In this document: piece after piece, positions 1-8,745 of the stretch
Layout of the letters: every line of letters starts with the position of its first letter
Numbering within the stretch: the first letter of the stretch is position 1
Assembly: GCA_035691065.1 (NCBI GenBank)
Contig: DASSJT010000157.1
Span: forward strand, 10,844 to 74,843
Origin: DASSJT01 sp035691065
Lineage (GTDB): Bacteria > Actinomycetota > Actinomycetes > Actinomycetales > Dermatophilaceae
Direction: 5' to 3'
Length of the DNA stretch: 64,000 nt
The notes under the pieces: generated by a model
What the model was told of the DNA's origin: nothing
The model's database searches: none
Seen by the model: the letters and a program-made list of their open reading frames with translations, nothing else
Program-made: the position numbers and the translations under genes

Positions 1-897
1 GTCCTCGGGGTACTGGCTCTCGAAGGTGACCCACTCACCCGAGCCCGGGTGCTCGAAACCCAGGCCGACGGCGTGGAGCCACTGCCGCTCCAGGCCGAGG
101 CGTGCAGCGAGCCGCGGGTCGGCGCCGTAGGTGAGGTCCCCGCAGATCGGGTGCCGCACCGCGGCGAAGTGGACGCGGATCTGGTGAGTGCGCCCGGTCT
201 CGATGTGGACCTCGAGCAGGGAGGCGTGCCTGAAGGCCTCGATCAGCTCGTAGTGGGTGACGGCATGCTTCCCGGACTCCATCACCGCGAACTTGTAGTC
301 GTGGCCAGGGTGGCGCCCGATCGGGGCATCGATGGTGCCCACGAGTGGATCGGGCAGGCCCTGGACGAGAGCGTGGTAGGTCTTGTCGACCTTGCGCGTC
401 TTGAAGGCGCGCTTGAGCACCGAGTAGGCCCGCTCGCTCTTGCAGACGACCATCAGGCCCGACGTGCCCACATCGAGCCGGCTGACGACACCCTGGCGCT
501 CGCTGGCTCCTGAGGTCGAGATGCGGTAGCCCGCCGCGGCCAGACCGCCCAGGACCGTCGGGCCGGTCCAGCCCACGCTCGGGTGTGCCGCCACGCCGGC
601 CGGTTTGTCGACCACGACGATGTCGGCGTCGTCGTGGACGATGGCCATGCCGGGCACGGGCTCGGCCACGACGCTCAGGGTGGGGCTGGGAGTCGGCTTG
701 GGCAGGGTCACCTCGAGCAGGTCACCGGCGCTCACCCGATCCGACTTGCCCGCGAGTCGGTGGTTGACCTGCACCTCGCCGGCCATGGCCAGGTCGGCCG
801 CCTTCGTGCGCGAGACGCCGAACAGCCGGGCGAGGGCGGCGTCGACTCGCTCACCCTCGAGGCCGTCAGGCACCAGGAGGGTGCGCGCGTCGGTCAT
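1..897 (-). CDS. RluA-family 23S rRNA pseudouridine synthase, 3' end beyond window
   Basis: The first 299 codons are present and the frame runs off the left edge without a stop. The ATG at 897 overlaps the lspA stop as ATGA, so the two are probably translated together. Residues about 8-60 read as an S4 RNA-binding domain (LEGERVDAALARLFGVSRTK). The catalytic motif is SRLDVGTSG, with the expected aspartate near residue 142; most family members have HRLD, here H is S. RluA-family enzymes convert specific uridines in 23S rRNA to pseudouridine. Which of RluA/C/D it corresponds to cannot be settled from this part; RluD-type is likely because the rluD-lspA pair is typical of actinomycetes. Confidence 0.9.
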   Translation of the reverse strand, partial: MTDARTLLVPDGLEGERVDAALARLFGVSRTKAADLAMAGEVQVNHRLAGKSDRVSAGDLLEVTLPKPTPSPTLSVVAEPVPGMAIVHDDADIVVVDKPAGVAAHPSVGWTGPTVLGGLAAAGYRISTSGASERQGVVSRLDVGTSGLMVVCKSERAYSVLKRAFKTRKVDKTYHALVQGLPDPLVGTIDAPIGRHPGHDYKFAVMESGKHAVTHYELIEAFRHASLLEVHIETGRTHQIRVHFAAVRHPICGDLTYGADPRLAARLGLERQWLHAVGLGFEHPGSGEWVTFESQYPED

Positions 898-1706
898 GCA
901 GGGCCCTCCGTGCCGCGGCGCTGGGGCGCACGGGATGCCTGTCCGCCTCCGGAATCGCCCCTCGGCGACGTGGCCGCCTCCGCGTCGGCAGCGGCACCGC
1001 CGGCAGCCTCACTGGCACCACCGCCGGCAGCCTCACTGGCACCATCGCCGGCAGGGACGCTGGCAGCATCGGTGCCGGCATCGATGCCATCGGTGGGGGC
1101 ACCGCTGGCGCCATCGGCCGCGTTGTCCTCATGACGGCCCTGATGCGGGCGCGACCCGTCTACGCCGAGCCCGCGCATGGCGAGCGTCGCGATGAACAAG
1201 GCAGCCCCGACGATCGCGACATCTGCCACGTTGCCGATGAACCAGCCGAAGTAGTCGATGAAGTCGACCACGTGGCCCCGTCCCGGACCGGGTGAGCGCA
1301 CCAGCCGGTCGACCAGGTTGCCGACCGAGCCGCCAAGCAGGAGCCCGAGCGCCCACGCCCAGGCCAGGCTGCCGAGCCGACGGGCGGTCGCCACGGTGAA
1401 CACCAGCACCGCGCAGGCGATGAGGGTCAGGACCCAGGTGGCCCCATGCCCGATCGAGAAGGCAGCGCCGGCGTTGCGGATGAGGTTGAGCCGGATCGCC
1501 GACCCGACCACGTTGATCGGCTCTCCCGGCACCAGGCTGTGCAGTGCCCAGGCCTTCGTCAGCTGGTCGGCCGCGAGCGTGGCCACCGCGACGACGGCGA
1601 GGGTGACAAAGAGCCTGCGGCGTGCTCGCAGCTGGGATGCCGGCTCCGCGTCGACGTCGTGCGCGGCGATCAGCGGCGCTCCTGCTTCGTTTTGCATGTC
1701 AGGCAT
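894..1706 (-). CDS. lspA: Lipoprotein signal peptidase (signal peptidase II)
   Basis: Cleaves signal peptides of prolipoproteins in the membrane after lipid attachment to cysteine. The family signatures are visible: NAGAAFSIG, then the two catalytic aspartates in GNLVDRLVR (codon at 1308-1310) and NVADVAIVG (codon at 1221-1223), with four hydrophobic membrane segments. The C-terminus carries an unusual tail of about 70 residues rich in Ala, Gly, Ser and Glu, with ASEAAGG repeats, not needed for catalysis. The start is uncertain: ATG codons at 1706 and 1697 both lie inside the end of the preceding dksA-like gene, and neither has a clear ribosome site. The stop overlaps the next gene as ATGA. 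Confidence 0.92.
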   Translation of the reverse strand: MPDMQNEAGAPLIAAHDVDAEPASQLRARRRLFVTLAVVAVATLAADQLTKAWALHSLVPGEPINVVGSAIRLNLIRNAGAAFSIGHGATWVLTLIACAVLVFTVATARRLGSLAWAWALGLLLGGSVGNLVDRLVRSPGPGRGHVVDFIDYFGWFIGNVADVAIVGAALFIATLAMRGLGVDGSRPHQGRHEDNAADGASGAPTDGIDAGTDAASVPAGDGASEAAGGGASEAAGGAAADAEAATSPRGDSGGGQASRAPQRRGTEGPA

Positions 1707-2962
1707 AGGGTCGCACGCGGAGCGGCCTGCAGGCGAAGTTTGCCGATGGGGTTGCCGCACGACTCGCAGATCCCGTAGGTGCCGTCATCGAGGCGCTCCA
1801 GCGCATGGAGGTTCTGGATCAGCAGGTGTCGGGCGTTGTCAGCGACGGCGATCTCCTGCTCGCGCTCGAACGTCTTGGCCCCGGCGTCGGCCTGGTCGTC
1901 ACCGGCCCCGTCGCCGGCATCGCGCATCAGGTCGACCAGGTCGGACTCGGCCAGCGAGATCTCGGCCTTGAGGCGCCGCACCTCGGCCTCGATCTCGCGG
2001 CGTACTTCGGCGAGCTCCTCGGGAGTCCACGGCGACTCGTCGTCGCGGACGCGCAGCGCGGATGCCGCCTGCTTGGCCGCGCGGGTCGAGGCGGCAGCGG
2101 CCGTGGTGGTCCGCTTGGCCGGAGTCGCCTTGGTGGCGGCTGGGGCCTTCGCCGGAGCGGCCCTCTTCGCCGGTGCGGCCTTCTTCGCTGGAGCGGCCTT
2201 CTTCGCCGCCGCGACCTTCTTCGATGGAGCGGCCTTCTTCGCCGCCGCAGCCGGGGGGGCCTTCTTGGCAGCTGTCGCCTTCCGGCCGCCCGACGCCGCG
2301 GCGGCGGTCTTGGTGTCGGGGGCGCTGGACGCCGTCTTCTGAGGCACCGTTCTCTTTTCCGTTGCTGTGCGTGCGAACGCGGATGGTGATGCGGCCGCCG
2401 GTTTCCCTGCGGCTTTCTGCGCTTTCGAGGAGGCGGCGGCTCCCTTTGTCGTGGACTCGGCCCTGGCCGCCGGCTTTCGAGTGGTGCTCTTCGCGGCGGT
2501 CTTGGCGCTCGGCGCCGCTGCGGCTGCGCTCTTGGCGGGAGTGGACTTCGCGGTCGCCGGTTTGGCCGCTGCGCGCTTGGCGGGAGCCGACTTTGCGGCA
2601 GTGGTCGCCTTGCTGGCCGTCGTCTTGGCTGTCGCCGTCTTGCTGGCCGCAGCCTTGGTGGTGGAGGCCTTGCCGGTCGTCGTCCTGCTGGAGGTCTTGC
2701 TGCCCGTCGTCTTGCTGGTGGTCGTCTTGCTGGTGGTGGCCTTGCTGGCGGTCCCAGATCCACCCGCGGTGCGGCCGCGGCCTGCAGTGCCGGCCGCCTT
2801 CTTGGCCGCGCTCGTGACAGCGGAGCGGGCAGCCGAGGCCACCCGCTGTGCCACGCCGCGTGCTGAGCGGCCCCCAGTCTGCTGGGCCGACCCGGCTTGA
2901 GACGCGGCCGAGGACCGAGGCGGCGGCTGCTGCTCCGCCGATGCTGTCTTCTTCGCTGCCAT
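1670..2962 (-). CDS. DksA/TraR C4 zinc-finger protein with long histone H1-like Lys/Ala N-terminus
   Basis: The last ~120 of 430 residues form a DksA/TraR-type domain: a helical segment (SPWTPEELAEVRREIEAE), then a zinc finger with CESC and CLTC near residues 399-424. DksA-type proteins bind RNA polymerase; the exact role in actinomycetes is not inferred here. The first ~310 residues are low complexity, dominated by Lys, Ala, Thr and Pro with PAKKA-type repeats like histone H1 or HU tails, so DNA or RNA binding is plausible. The start ATG at 2962 is chosen over an upstream one because GAGGGG sits about 8 bases before it. It lies between divIVA and lspA, as in other actinomycetes. Confidence 0.88.
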   Translation of the reverse strand: MAAKKTASAEQQPPPRSSAASQAGSAQQTGGRSARGVAQRVASAARSAVTSAAKKAAGTAGRGRTAGGSGTASKATTSKTTTSKTTGSKTSSRTTTGKASTTKAAASKTATAKTTASKATTAAKSAPAKRAAAKPATAKSTPAKSAAAAAPSAKTAAKSTTRKPAARAESTTKGAAASSKAQKAAGKPAAASPSAFARTATEKRTVPQKTASSAPDTKTAAAASGGRKATAAKKAPPAAAAKKAAPSKKVAAAKKAAPAKKAAPAKRAAPAKAPAATKATPAKRTTTAAAASTRAAKQAASALRVRDDESPWTPEELAEVRREIEAEVRRLKAEISLAESDLVDLMRDAGDGAGDDQADAGAKTFEREQEIAVADNARHLLIQNLHALERLDDGTYGICESCGNPIGKLRLQAAPRATLCLTCKTKQERR

Positions 2963-3238
2963 GGCTGGCCCCTCGCCTCTCGACGTCCTCGGTGAACGCA
3001 CTCAGGTGCGCCAGAGAATAAGCGCACCCCCGGTCTAATCAAAGTCCAAAACGCAATAATCGGTTCCCACGCCCAAGTGCTGCGCCCGAGCCTTCGGCCT
3101 TCTCCCCAGACCGAGCCTTGCGCGCGCACCGAGCCTTCGAGCACCAAGCTTGGGAACCCACGACCGGTGTGCCGGTCCAATGCTCCACGCTGTACGGCCA
3201 TTGTCCAGGGTCTATGGTCCCACTGCGGTGCGACCGCG

Positions 3239-3344
3239 GTCCCGCCACCCGGGTCCGCCACCGCGGTCCCGCCACCCGGGTCTGCCACCCGGGTCTGCCA
3301 CGCGAGTCCGCCACCCGGGTCCGCCCCCCGAGTCCGCTACCGCG
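3239..3344. repeat. 13-bp tandem array, about 8 copies
   Basis: The unit is GTCCGCCACCCGG with small variations (Y at position 4, CCGCG or CCCGA endings; two copies are 14 bp). It lies between divIVA and the dksA-like gene, outside any supported gene. A period of 13 is not a codon multiple, which argues against coding. Confidence 0.85.
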
Positions 3345-3372
3345 CTGTCACCCTGCCCAACCCAAGCAGAAA

Positions 3373-3397
3373 GGGCGCCCGCGCGCGGCGGGCGCCC
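3373..3397 (-). terminator. Hairpin terminator after divIVA
   Basis: Arms GGGCGCCCGC and GCGGGCGCCC pair perfectly (10 bp) around a 5-base loop. Read on the minus strand, the stem is followed by a T-rich run (TTTCTGCTT), which fits rho-independent termination of divIVA transcription. Confidence 0.75.
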
Positions 3398-3447
3398 CTT
3401 CACGGCGCACTGGTGACGGTCGAAAGACGTCGAGAAGAACCCAGACC

Positions 3448-4641
3448 TCAGACCTTCTGTCCCTTGGGCTCCTCGACGCCGCTGTGGTCGAGCTCCTGGA
3501 GCTGTCCCTCGATGTAGGCGCGCAGCCGAGCGCGGTAGTCCCGCTCGAAGGTGCGCAGCTCCTCGATCTTGCGCTCCAGGATGGAACGCTCCCGCCCGAG
3601 CTCCTCGAGGATCTGTGCCTTCTTCTGCTGCGCCTCGTGGAGCATGCCCGTCGAGCGCTCACGAGCCTCCGTGATCATCTGCTCGTGGCGCTCGGTGGCC
3701 TCGGCGATCAGCTGGTCGTGGCGGTTCTGTCCGGCGCCGAGCAGCTGGTCGTGGCGGGCCTGCGCGGTGGCCATGAGCTCGTCGTGACGGCCCTGCGCCT
3801 CGGCCAGCAGGTCGCGATGCCGGCTCTCACCCTCGGCGATGAGCGCGTCGCGCTTCTGGATGCCCTCGCTCACGTGCTCGTCGTGCAGGCGCTGGGCCAG
3901 GGCGATCACGCCTGCGGCACTGCCTCCACCCACTGCGGCCATCTCTGCGGTGTTGGTGTCGACACCTTGGGAGCGCAGGTTGGTGGCTTGGGCCCGCGCG
4001 TCGGTCAGGTCGCGCTGGGCGACCTCGTGGTCGGCCCGCGCGGCCTCGGCGTCGCGCCGGGCGATCTCGGCGTCGCGCCGGGCCATCTCGGCACGCTGGC
4101 GGGCCTCGCTCTCGGCCGCTTCGGCTCGCTTGCTCGCCTCGCGCTCGGCGCTCTCGGCGTTGGACTTGGCTCGCGCGATGCGCTCCGCAGCCTCCCGCTC
4201 CGCCTCTTCGGCGCGCGCCGTCACGGTGGCGATGCGCTCGTCGGCGTCGCGCGTCGCCTTGTCGAGGTCGCCCTGGGCAAGAGCCGCCTGGCGCTGGCGC
4301 TCCTGCTCGAGCTCCCGCACGGCGGCCTCGCGAGCCTGCTTCTCGTCGCTCAGCAGGCGCTGGAGGTCGTAGTTGCGACGCTCCAGGTCCTGGTGCTTGG
4401 CCTGCAGGGCCTTCAGCTCGGCAGTGTCCATGCCGGGCGCTGAGATCGGCATCGCCGACATTCCGCGGCCCTGGCGGCAGTCGTTGAGCTGCCCGCGCAG
4501 GTCTTCGCCGTCCTTGGTCAGGCGACGCATCTCCGCGACGACCTCGTCGAGGAAGTCGTCGACTTCCCGCTCGTCGTACCCGCGCCGGAACTGGGTTTGG
4601 GTGAATGTCTTGTTGAGGACGTCTTCAGGGGAGAGCGCCAT
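3448..4641 (-). CDS. divIVA: DivIVA/Wag31 polar growth and cell-wall scaffold protein
   Basis: In actinomycetes DivIVA (Wag31) marks the cell poles, senses curved membrane and recruits wall synthesis. Residues 1-60 are a clear DivIVA N-terminal domain (LSPEDVLNKTFTQTQFRRGY, EREVDDFLDEV), followed by about 300 residues of almost continuous coiled coil rich in Glu, Ala and Arg, then a short acidic tail. At 397 residues it is longer than the mycobacterial protein (about 260), the extra length being coiled coil with repeated RH(D/E)xL segments. The start at 4641 is preferred over 4686 because GAGGTGA stands just upstream and the family N-terminus begins there. Confidence 0.95.
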   Translation of the reverse strand: MALSPEDVLNKTFTQTQFRRGYDEREVDDFLDEVVAEMRRLTKDGEDLRGQLNDCRQGRGMSAMPISAPGMDTAELKALQAKHQDLERRNYDLQRLLSDEKQAREAAVRELEQERQRQAALAQGDLDKATRDADERIATVTARAEEAEREAAERIARAKSNAESAEREASKRAEAAESEARQRAEMARRDAEIARRDAEAARADHEVAQRDLTDARAQATNLRSQGVDTNTAEMAAVGGGSAAGVIALAQRLHDEHVSEGIQKRDALIAEGESRHRDLLAEAQGRHDELMATAQARHDQLLGAGQNRHDQLIAEATERHEQMITEARERSTGMLHEAQQKKAQILEELGRERSILERKIEELRTFERDYRARLRAYIEGQLQELDHSGVEEPKGQKV

Positions 4642-4714
4642 GTAGTCACCTCGAATGAGATCTCGTTCAGTGCGTCGGTACAGCATCCCAGATCATCCGG
4701 GATTCGGCACAACC

Positions 4715-4996
4715 CTAGATGATCTGCAAAAGCACCGAGACCAAGAGCATCAGGACGAGGAAGGCGAGGTCGAGCTGGACCGCTCCGAGGCGCAGCGGGG
4801 GCACCACGCGGCGCAGGGCTTTGAGCGGCGGGTCGGTGATGGTGTAGACCCCCTCGGCGATGACGAGCATCACACCGCGGGGTCGCCAGTCACGGGAGAA
4901 CGCCTGCACCCAGTCCAGGACGAGGCGGCCGATGAGGACGATCAGGAAGAGGAACAGGACGAAGTTGAGGATCCCGCGGACGATGTTGAAGCCCAT
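4715..4996 (-). CDS. YggT family small membrane protein
   Basis: A 93-residue protein with two hydrophobic segments, one at residues 5-27 and one near the C-terminus, matching the YggT family by size and by the sequence LVLDWVQAFSRDWRPRG between them. It lies between sepF and divIVA, the usual place in Gram-positive dcw clusters. The biochemical function is not established; the location suggests a role linked to division or envelope growth. The ATG at 4996 has only a weak ribosome site. Confidence 0.88.
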   Translation of the reverse strand: MGFNIVRGILNFVLFLFLIVLIGRLVLDWVQAFSRDWRPRGVMLVIAEGVYTITDPPLKALRRVVPPLRLGAVQLDLAFLVLMLLVSVLLQII

Positions 4997-5038
4997 GCCG
5001 AGAGCGTCGGTGAGAAGTCTGTGAGCCGGCTGTGAGGA

Positions 5039-5512
5039 TCAGCTCTGGTTGAACAGGGAACGGGTTGCCGGCGAGGGGGTCCCCTCCTCCGCGGCTACCT
5101 CGACGTGGGCCGGTGACAGAAGGAAGACCTTCGAGGTGACCCGCTCGATCGAGCCGTGCAAGCCGAACACCAGACCGGCGGCGAAGTCGACCAGGCGCTT
5201 GGCGTCGGCGTCGTCCATGTCCGAGAGGTTCATGATCACCGGCGTCCCCTCGCGGAAGTTCTCCCCGATGTTCTTGGCCTCGTTGTAGGTGCGGGGGTGG
5301 ATCGTGGTGATGCGGTTGAGCGTGCCGACCTCCACGTCGCGCACGACCCGGGCGACGGGCGTGCGCTGTGGCAGGTGGGCCACCTCGGCCTGGCGCTCGT
5401 GGTGCTGCTCTGCGGGCGACTCGTCGTAGTCGTCGTAGTCGTATCCCTCGTAGCGCTCGTCCTCCTCGGCAAGGCCGAGGTAGACCATCGTCTTGCGCAG
5501 CGCGCCAGCCAT
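5039..5512 (-). CDS. sepF: SepF, FtsZ membrane anchor / septum protein
   Basis: SepF binds FtsZ and membrane and is the main FtsZ anchor in many actinomycetes lacking FtsA. This 157-residue protein has the conserved C-terminal domain (PVIMNLSDMDDADAKRLVDF, then GLVFGLHGSIERV and VFLLSP). The N-terminus is predicted to be the membrane-binding helix, followed by an acidic Tyr/Asp linker. The ATG at 5512 follows a good GGAGGAA site. It sits between yggS and yggT, as expected. No ftsA is present in this cluster, which fits SepF as the anchor. Confidence 0.95.
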   Translation of the reverse strand: MAGALRKTMVYLGLAEEDERYEGYDYDDYDESPAEQHHERQAEVAHLPQRTPVARVVRDVEVGTLNRITTIHPRTYNEAKNIGENFREGTPVIMNLSDMDDADAKRLVDFAAGLVFGLHGSIERVTSKVFLLSPAHVEVAAEEGTPSPATRSLFNQS

Positions 5513-5575
5513 GAGATTCCTCCATGCGTCTGGTTCAGGCCCTGCTGCCTGCCTGGCCTGCTTCCGTGATTGAAG

Positions 5576-6271
5576 TTACCGGTGTGACGTGCGGGAACCG
5601 AGGATTGCCGTGCCGACACGCAGGTGTGTCGCACCGTGCTCGATGGCCTGCTCCAGGTCGCCGCTCATGCCGGCCGAGATCCAGTCTGCCTCCGGATGGC
5701 GCTGTCGTATGCCGGCCGCCACCTCCCGAAGCATCCCGAAAGCGACTGCCGGGTCGGCTCCGAGCGGGGCAATCGCCATCACGCCGCGCAGGTGCAGGCG
5801 TGTTGACCTCGCGATGGCGTCGGCGATCTCGAGGGCACCCTGTGTCGAGGCACCGCCCCGGCCGGGTTCGTGGTCGAGACCGACCTGGACCAGGGCGTCG
5901 ACGCTCCGCCCCGCTGCGGCGAGCCCCCGCTCGAGCGCCGCCACCAGCTTCGGCCGGTCCACCGACTCCACGACGTCGGCGTAGCGGGCCACCAGCGCGG
6001 CCTTGTTGGACTGAAGCTGGCCGATGAAGTGCACCGACACCCGTTCGCGGTGCTTCAGCTCGGCGACCTTGTGAGCGGCCTCCTGGGCGCGGTTCTCCCC
6101 GATGTCGGTGACGCCCAGGTCGGCCAGCAGGTCGACGTCGGATGCGGGGAAGAACTTGGTCACGACGACCAGGGTGATCTCGTCGGGCGAGCGGCCGGAA
6201 CGCTCGCAGGCCGTGGCGATCCTTGCTCGCACCCGTTCCAGCCCGGCCGCGAGCTCCTCGCGACGCGTCAT
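5576..6271 (-). CDS. YggS/PROSC PLP-binding protein
   Basis: A 231-residue member of the YggS/PLPBP family, which binds pyridoxal phosphate without known enzymatic activity and maintains PLP and amino-acid balance. The PLP lysine lies in TLVVVTKFFP, and ENRAQEA, HFIGQLQSNK and SMGMSGDLE-like (SAGMSGDLEQAIEHG) segments are all present. The ATG at 6271 overlaps the pgeF stop (ATGA), so the long upstream open frame is not part of the gene. It sits between pgeF and sepF, the standard order. Confidence 0.95.
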   Translation of the reverse strand: MTRREELAAGLERVRARIATACERSGRSPDEITLVVVTKFFPASDVDLLADLGVTDIGENRAQEAAHKVAELKHRERVSVHFIGQLQSNKAALVARYADVVESVDRPKLVAALERGLAAAGRSVDALVQVGLDHEPGRGGASTQGALEIADAIARSTRLHLRGVMAIAPLGADPAVAFGMLREVAAGIRQRHPEADWISAGMSGDLEQAIEHGATHLRVGTAILGSRTSHR

Positions 6272-6999
6272 GCGTGCCTCAGCAGCACCACGCCCGCCGT
6301 GCGACCGGTCTGGCCGTCTCGGCGGTAGGAGAAGAGCCGCTCGTCCTCCCGGGTGCAGCCGCTGACCCAGGTGACCGAGACCTTCTCGTCGCGCAGCTGG
6401 GCTACCACCCCGGCCGCCACGTCGATCGCCGCCGTGCCGGTCCACGACACAGTGCGCGACTCCCGCGACACCGCGGCGGCGGCCTCGCGCATCTCGATCG
6501 GCACCTCGTAGCAGCGGCCGCACACCGACGGGCCTACCACGGCCTCGATGTCCTGGGCCCCGATGTCGCGCATGGCTTCGACGGCGGCGGGAACCACGCC
6601 CGCGACCATGCCGGGGCGGCCGGCGTGCACGGCGGCCACCACCCCGCGCTCCCGATCGGCCAGCAGCACCGGAGAGCAGTCGGCGACGAGCACGCACAGC
6701 GCCAGCCCGGGCACCGCCGTCACCAGGGCATCTGCCGCGGGCGGGACGCCGTCGGCCCAGGGACCCTCGGCGACCGCCACGTCGGAGCCGTGGCACTGGT
6801 CCATGAACAGGAGCCGGCCCGGATCGATGCCCAGCGATGTCGCCAGCCGGGCGCGGTTCTCGGTGACGTGCCCGGGCGAGTCGCCCACACGAGCACCGAG
6901 GTTGAGGCCGGCATACGCTCCCTCGCTCACCCCGCCGAGCCGCTGTGTGAACCCCCGGTCGAGGAGCTCGTCCTGCTCGCGCCAGAAGAACACGGCCAC
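6268..6999 (-). CDS. pgeF: PgeF/YfiH family (peptidoglycan editing factor, laccase-like fold)
   Basis: A 243-residue protein of the multicopper-polyphenol-oxidase-like family (DUF152). In E. coli the homologue PgeF keeps peptidoglycan precursors free of misincorporated serine; related proteins act on purine nucleosides. Conserved metal-site elements are visible: DQCHGSDVAV, LVADCSPVLL and VHAGRPGMVAG, followed by VGPSVCGRCYEVP. It starts with GTG at 6999 without a strong ribosome site. It is downstream of ftsZ and separated from it by a hairpin, so it may be transcribed separately or by read-through. Confidence 0.93.
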   Translation of the reverse strand: MAVFFWREQDELLDRGFTQRLGGVSEGAYAGLNLGARVGDSPGHVTENRARLATSLGIDPGRLLFMDQCHGSDVAVAEGPWADGVPPAADALVTAVPGLALCVLVADCSPVLLADRERGVVAAVHAGRPGMVAGVVPAAVEAMRDIGAQDIEAVVGPSVCGRCYEVPIEMREAAAAVSRESRTVSWTGTAAIDVAAGVVAQLRDEKVSVTWVSGCTREDERLFSYRRDGQTGRTAGVVLLRHA

Positions 7000-7028
7000 A
7001 CGCTATCGCCCGGACCGGCCGGACCTGG

Positions 7029-7057
7029 CGCTGCCCTCGCCGAGGGCGAGGGCAGCG
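7029..7057 (-). terminator. Hairpin between ftsZ and pgeF
   Basis: Perfect 13-bp arms (CGCTGCCCTCGCC and its complement) with a 3-base loop lie 17 bases after the ftsZ stop. No long T run follows. It could terminate or attenuate transcription after ftsZ. Confidence 0.7.
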
Positions 7058-7074
7058 ATGGCGTGGCGGCGCAG

Positions 7075-8400
7075 CTACTTCAGGAAGTCCGGGACGTCGA
7101 GGTCGTCGCCGTCGTCGAAGGTCACGGTGCGGGGCGGGTGCTGCGCCGCGGCCACCCGCTCGGCGTCGTGCCGGGCTGGGACGGCGCCGTCGGCAGCCGA
7201 CTGGTGCGCGGCGGCATCTGCTGCCCCCGCGGAGGCGAACTGCGCGCCGGCCGACGGGACGGCCTCGTGGGGAACGTGCGGGTGGCTCTGCTGGAGGACG
7301 GGCGCGTGCGCCTGTGCGTGGACGGGCGGAATCGCGGTGGAGACCGGCGCCCCGGCCGGGCGGTGAACCGATCCGTTGGTGTGGTTGACCTGCTGCGGCC
7401 GGGATGAGCCCTGGATGGTGCCGAGGGCACGGTCGTCGTTGCGCCGGATGGGCGCGCCGCCGTCGAAGCCGGCCGCGATGACGGTGACCCGGACCTCGTC
7501 GCCGAGCGCGTCGTCGATGACCGCGCCGAAGATGATATTGGCCTCGGGGTGGGCGGCCTCCTGGACCAGCTTGGCCGCCTCGTTGATCTCGAACAGACCC
7601 AGGTCACTGCCGCCCTGGATCGACAGGAGCACACCGTGGGCGCCGTCGATGCTGGCCTCCAGCAGCGGGCTGGAGATGGCGAGCTCGGCAGCCTGGACGG
7701 CGCGGTCCTCGCCCCGGGAGGAGCCGATGCCCATGAGCGCCGACCCGGCCCCCTGCATCACGGACTTGACGTCGGCGAAGTCGAGGTTGATGAGACCGGG
7801 CGTCGTGATGAGGTCGGTGATGCCCTGGACCCCGGAGAGCAGCACCTGGTCGGCACTGCGGAAGGCGTCGAGCATGCTGACGGCGCGGTCGCTGATGGAC
7901 AGCAGCCGGTCGTTGGGGATGACGATGAGGGTGTCGACCTCCTCGCGGAGGCTTCCGATGCCCGACTCGGCCTGGTTGGCGCGGCGGCGGCCTTCGAAGG
8001 TGAACGGGCGGGTGACCACGCCGATCGTGAGCGCCCCCAGCGACTTGGCGATCTTGGCGACGACCGGGGCACCCCCGGTGCCGGTGCCGCCGCCCTCGCC
8101 GGCGGTCACGAACACCATGTCGGCGCCCTTGAGCACCTCTTCGATCTCCTCGGAGTGGTCGTCGGCTGCCCTGCGCCCCACCTCGGGGTCTGCGCCGGCG
8201 CCCAGGCCGCGGGTCAGCTCCCGCCCCACGTCGAGCTTCACGTCGGCATCGCTCATGAGCAGGGCCTGGGCATCGGTGTTGATGGCAATGAACTCGACGC
8301 CCTTGAGGCCGACCTCGATCATCCGGTTGATGGCGTTGACGCCGCCCCCGCCGATGCCGACGACCTTGATGACGGCCAGGTAATTCTGCGGTGCTGCCAC
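7075..8400 (-). CDS. ftsZ: FtsZ cell division GTPase
   Basis: FtsZ, the tubulin homologue, polymerises into the division ring. The 441-residue frame has the GTP signature GEGGGTGTGG, the early glycine loop VVGIGGGGVNAINRM, and the T7 loop region NLDFADVKSVM. After about residue 315 comes a variable linker rich in His, Ala and Pro, then the conserved acidic tail ending DDLDVPDFLK, the docking site for SepF and other partners. The GTG at 8400 (VAAPQNYLAVIKV) is preferred over the GTG at 8457 because GGAGAGG lies 9 bases upstream and other actinobacterial FtsZ proteins begin here. Confidence 0.97.
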   Translation of the reverse strand: MAAPQNYLAVIKVVGIGGGGVNAINRMIEVGLKGVEFIAINTDAQALLMSDADVKLDVGRELTRGLGAGADPEVGRRAADDHSEEIEEVLKGADMVFVTAGEGGGTGTGGAPVVAKIAKSLGALTIGVVTRPFTFEGRRRANQAESGIGSLREEVDTLIVIPNDRLLSISDRAVSMLDAFRSADQVLLSGVQGITDLITTPGLINLDFADVKSVMQGAGSALMGIGSSRGEDRAVQAAELAISSPLLEASIDGAHGVLLSIQGGSDLGLFEINEAAKLVQEAAHPEANIIFGAVIDDALGDEVRVTVIAAGFDGGAPIRRNDDRALGTIQGSSRPQQVNHTNGSVHRPAGAPVSTAIPPVHAQAHAPVLQQSHPHVPHEAVPSAGAQFASAGAADAAAHQSAADGAVPARHDAERVAAAQHPPRTVTFDDGDDLDVPDFLK

Positions 8401-8745
8401 GATGGTGGGCCTCTCCATGGATGCAAAACGGTCAATCTCGGTGCCGACAGGTGCCACGCTGCCCGCGAATCCCCGCTAACAAAGCCTCAACCTATGCTAA
8501 AGGGTTAGAGTTACGTCAGGTTCTGCCGGCACCGACGGTATGCGGTTCGGAACCCTCAATCAAACCTGCGCCGGGCGTGTCGCAGCCCTATCTGGCCGAG
8601 GCCCGCAGCGCAGGTTCGGAGGTAGGTTCGCAGGCAGGTTCGCAGGCAGGTTCGGAGGCTGATCCAAGGACTCCTCCCGACTCCGCCACAGGCGCTCCCC
8701 CGCTGCTCGTATGCCGGTCAGCCTCGCCCTCGGATGCATGGGTGG
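8401..8745. promoter_or_regulatory. ftsQ-ftsZ intergenic region, likely ftsZ promoter area
   Basis: This 345-base gap interrupts an otherwise tightly coupled cluster. A marked A+T-rich island lies at about 8480-8520; on the minus strand it contains TAGCAT (8494-8499), a plausible -10 element, with no clear -35. Actinomycetes commonly drive ftsZ from promoters in this gap. The rest contains a 12-bp tandem array and one GTATGCCG motif (8709). No gene is apparent. Confidence 0.55.
8613..8660. repeat. 12-bp tandem array, 4 copies
   Basis: Four head-to-tail copies of GGTTCGCAGGCA (the outer two read GGTTCGGAGG plus two bases) lie between ftsQ and ftsZ. They are in the noncoding gap upstream of the ftsZ promoter area. 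Confidence 0.85.

Larger units (their letters stand above)
2963..3447. other. Gene-free stretch between dksA-like gene and divIVA
   Basis: This 485-base gap holds an A+T-rich patch around 3015-3065, which is the likely promoter area for the dksA-like and lspA genes on the minus strand. It also holds a 13-bp tandem array and the divIVA terminator, listed separately. I see no credible gene on either strand; the open frames here are compositional. Confidence 0.7.
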
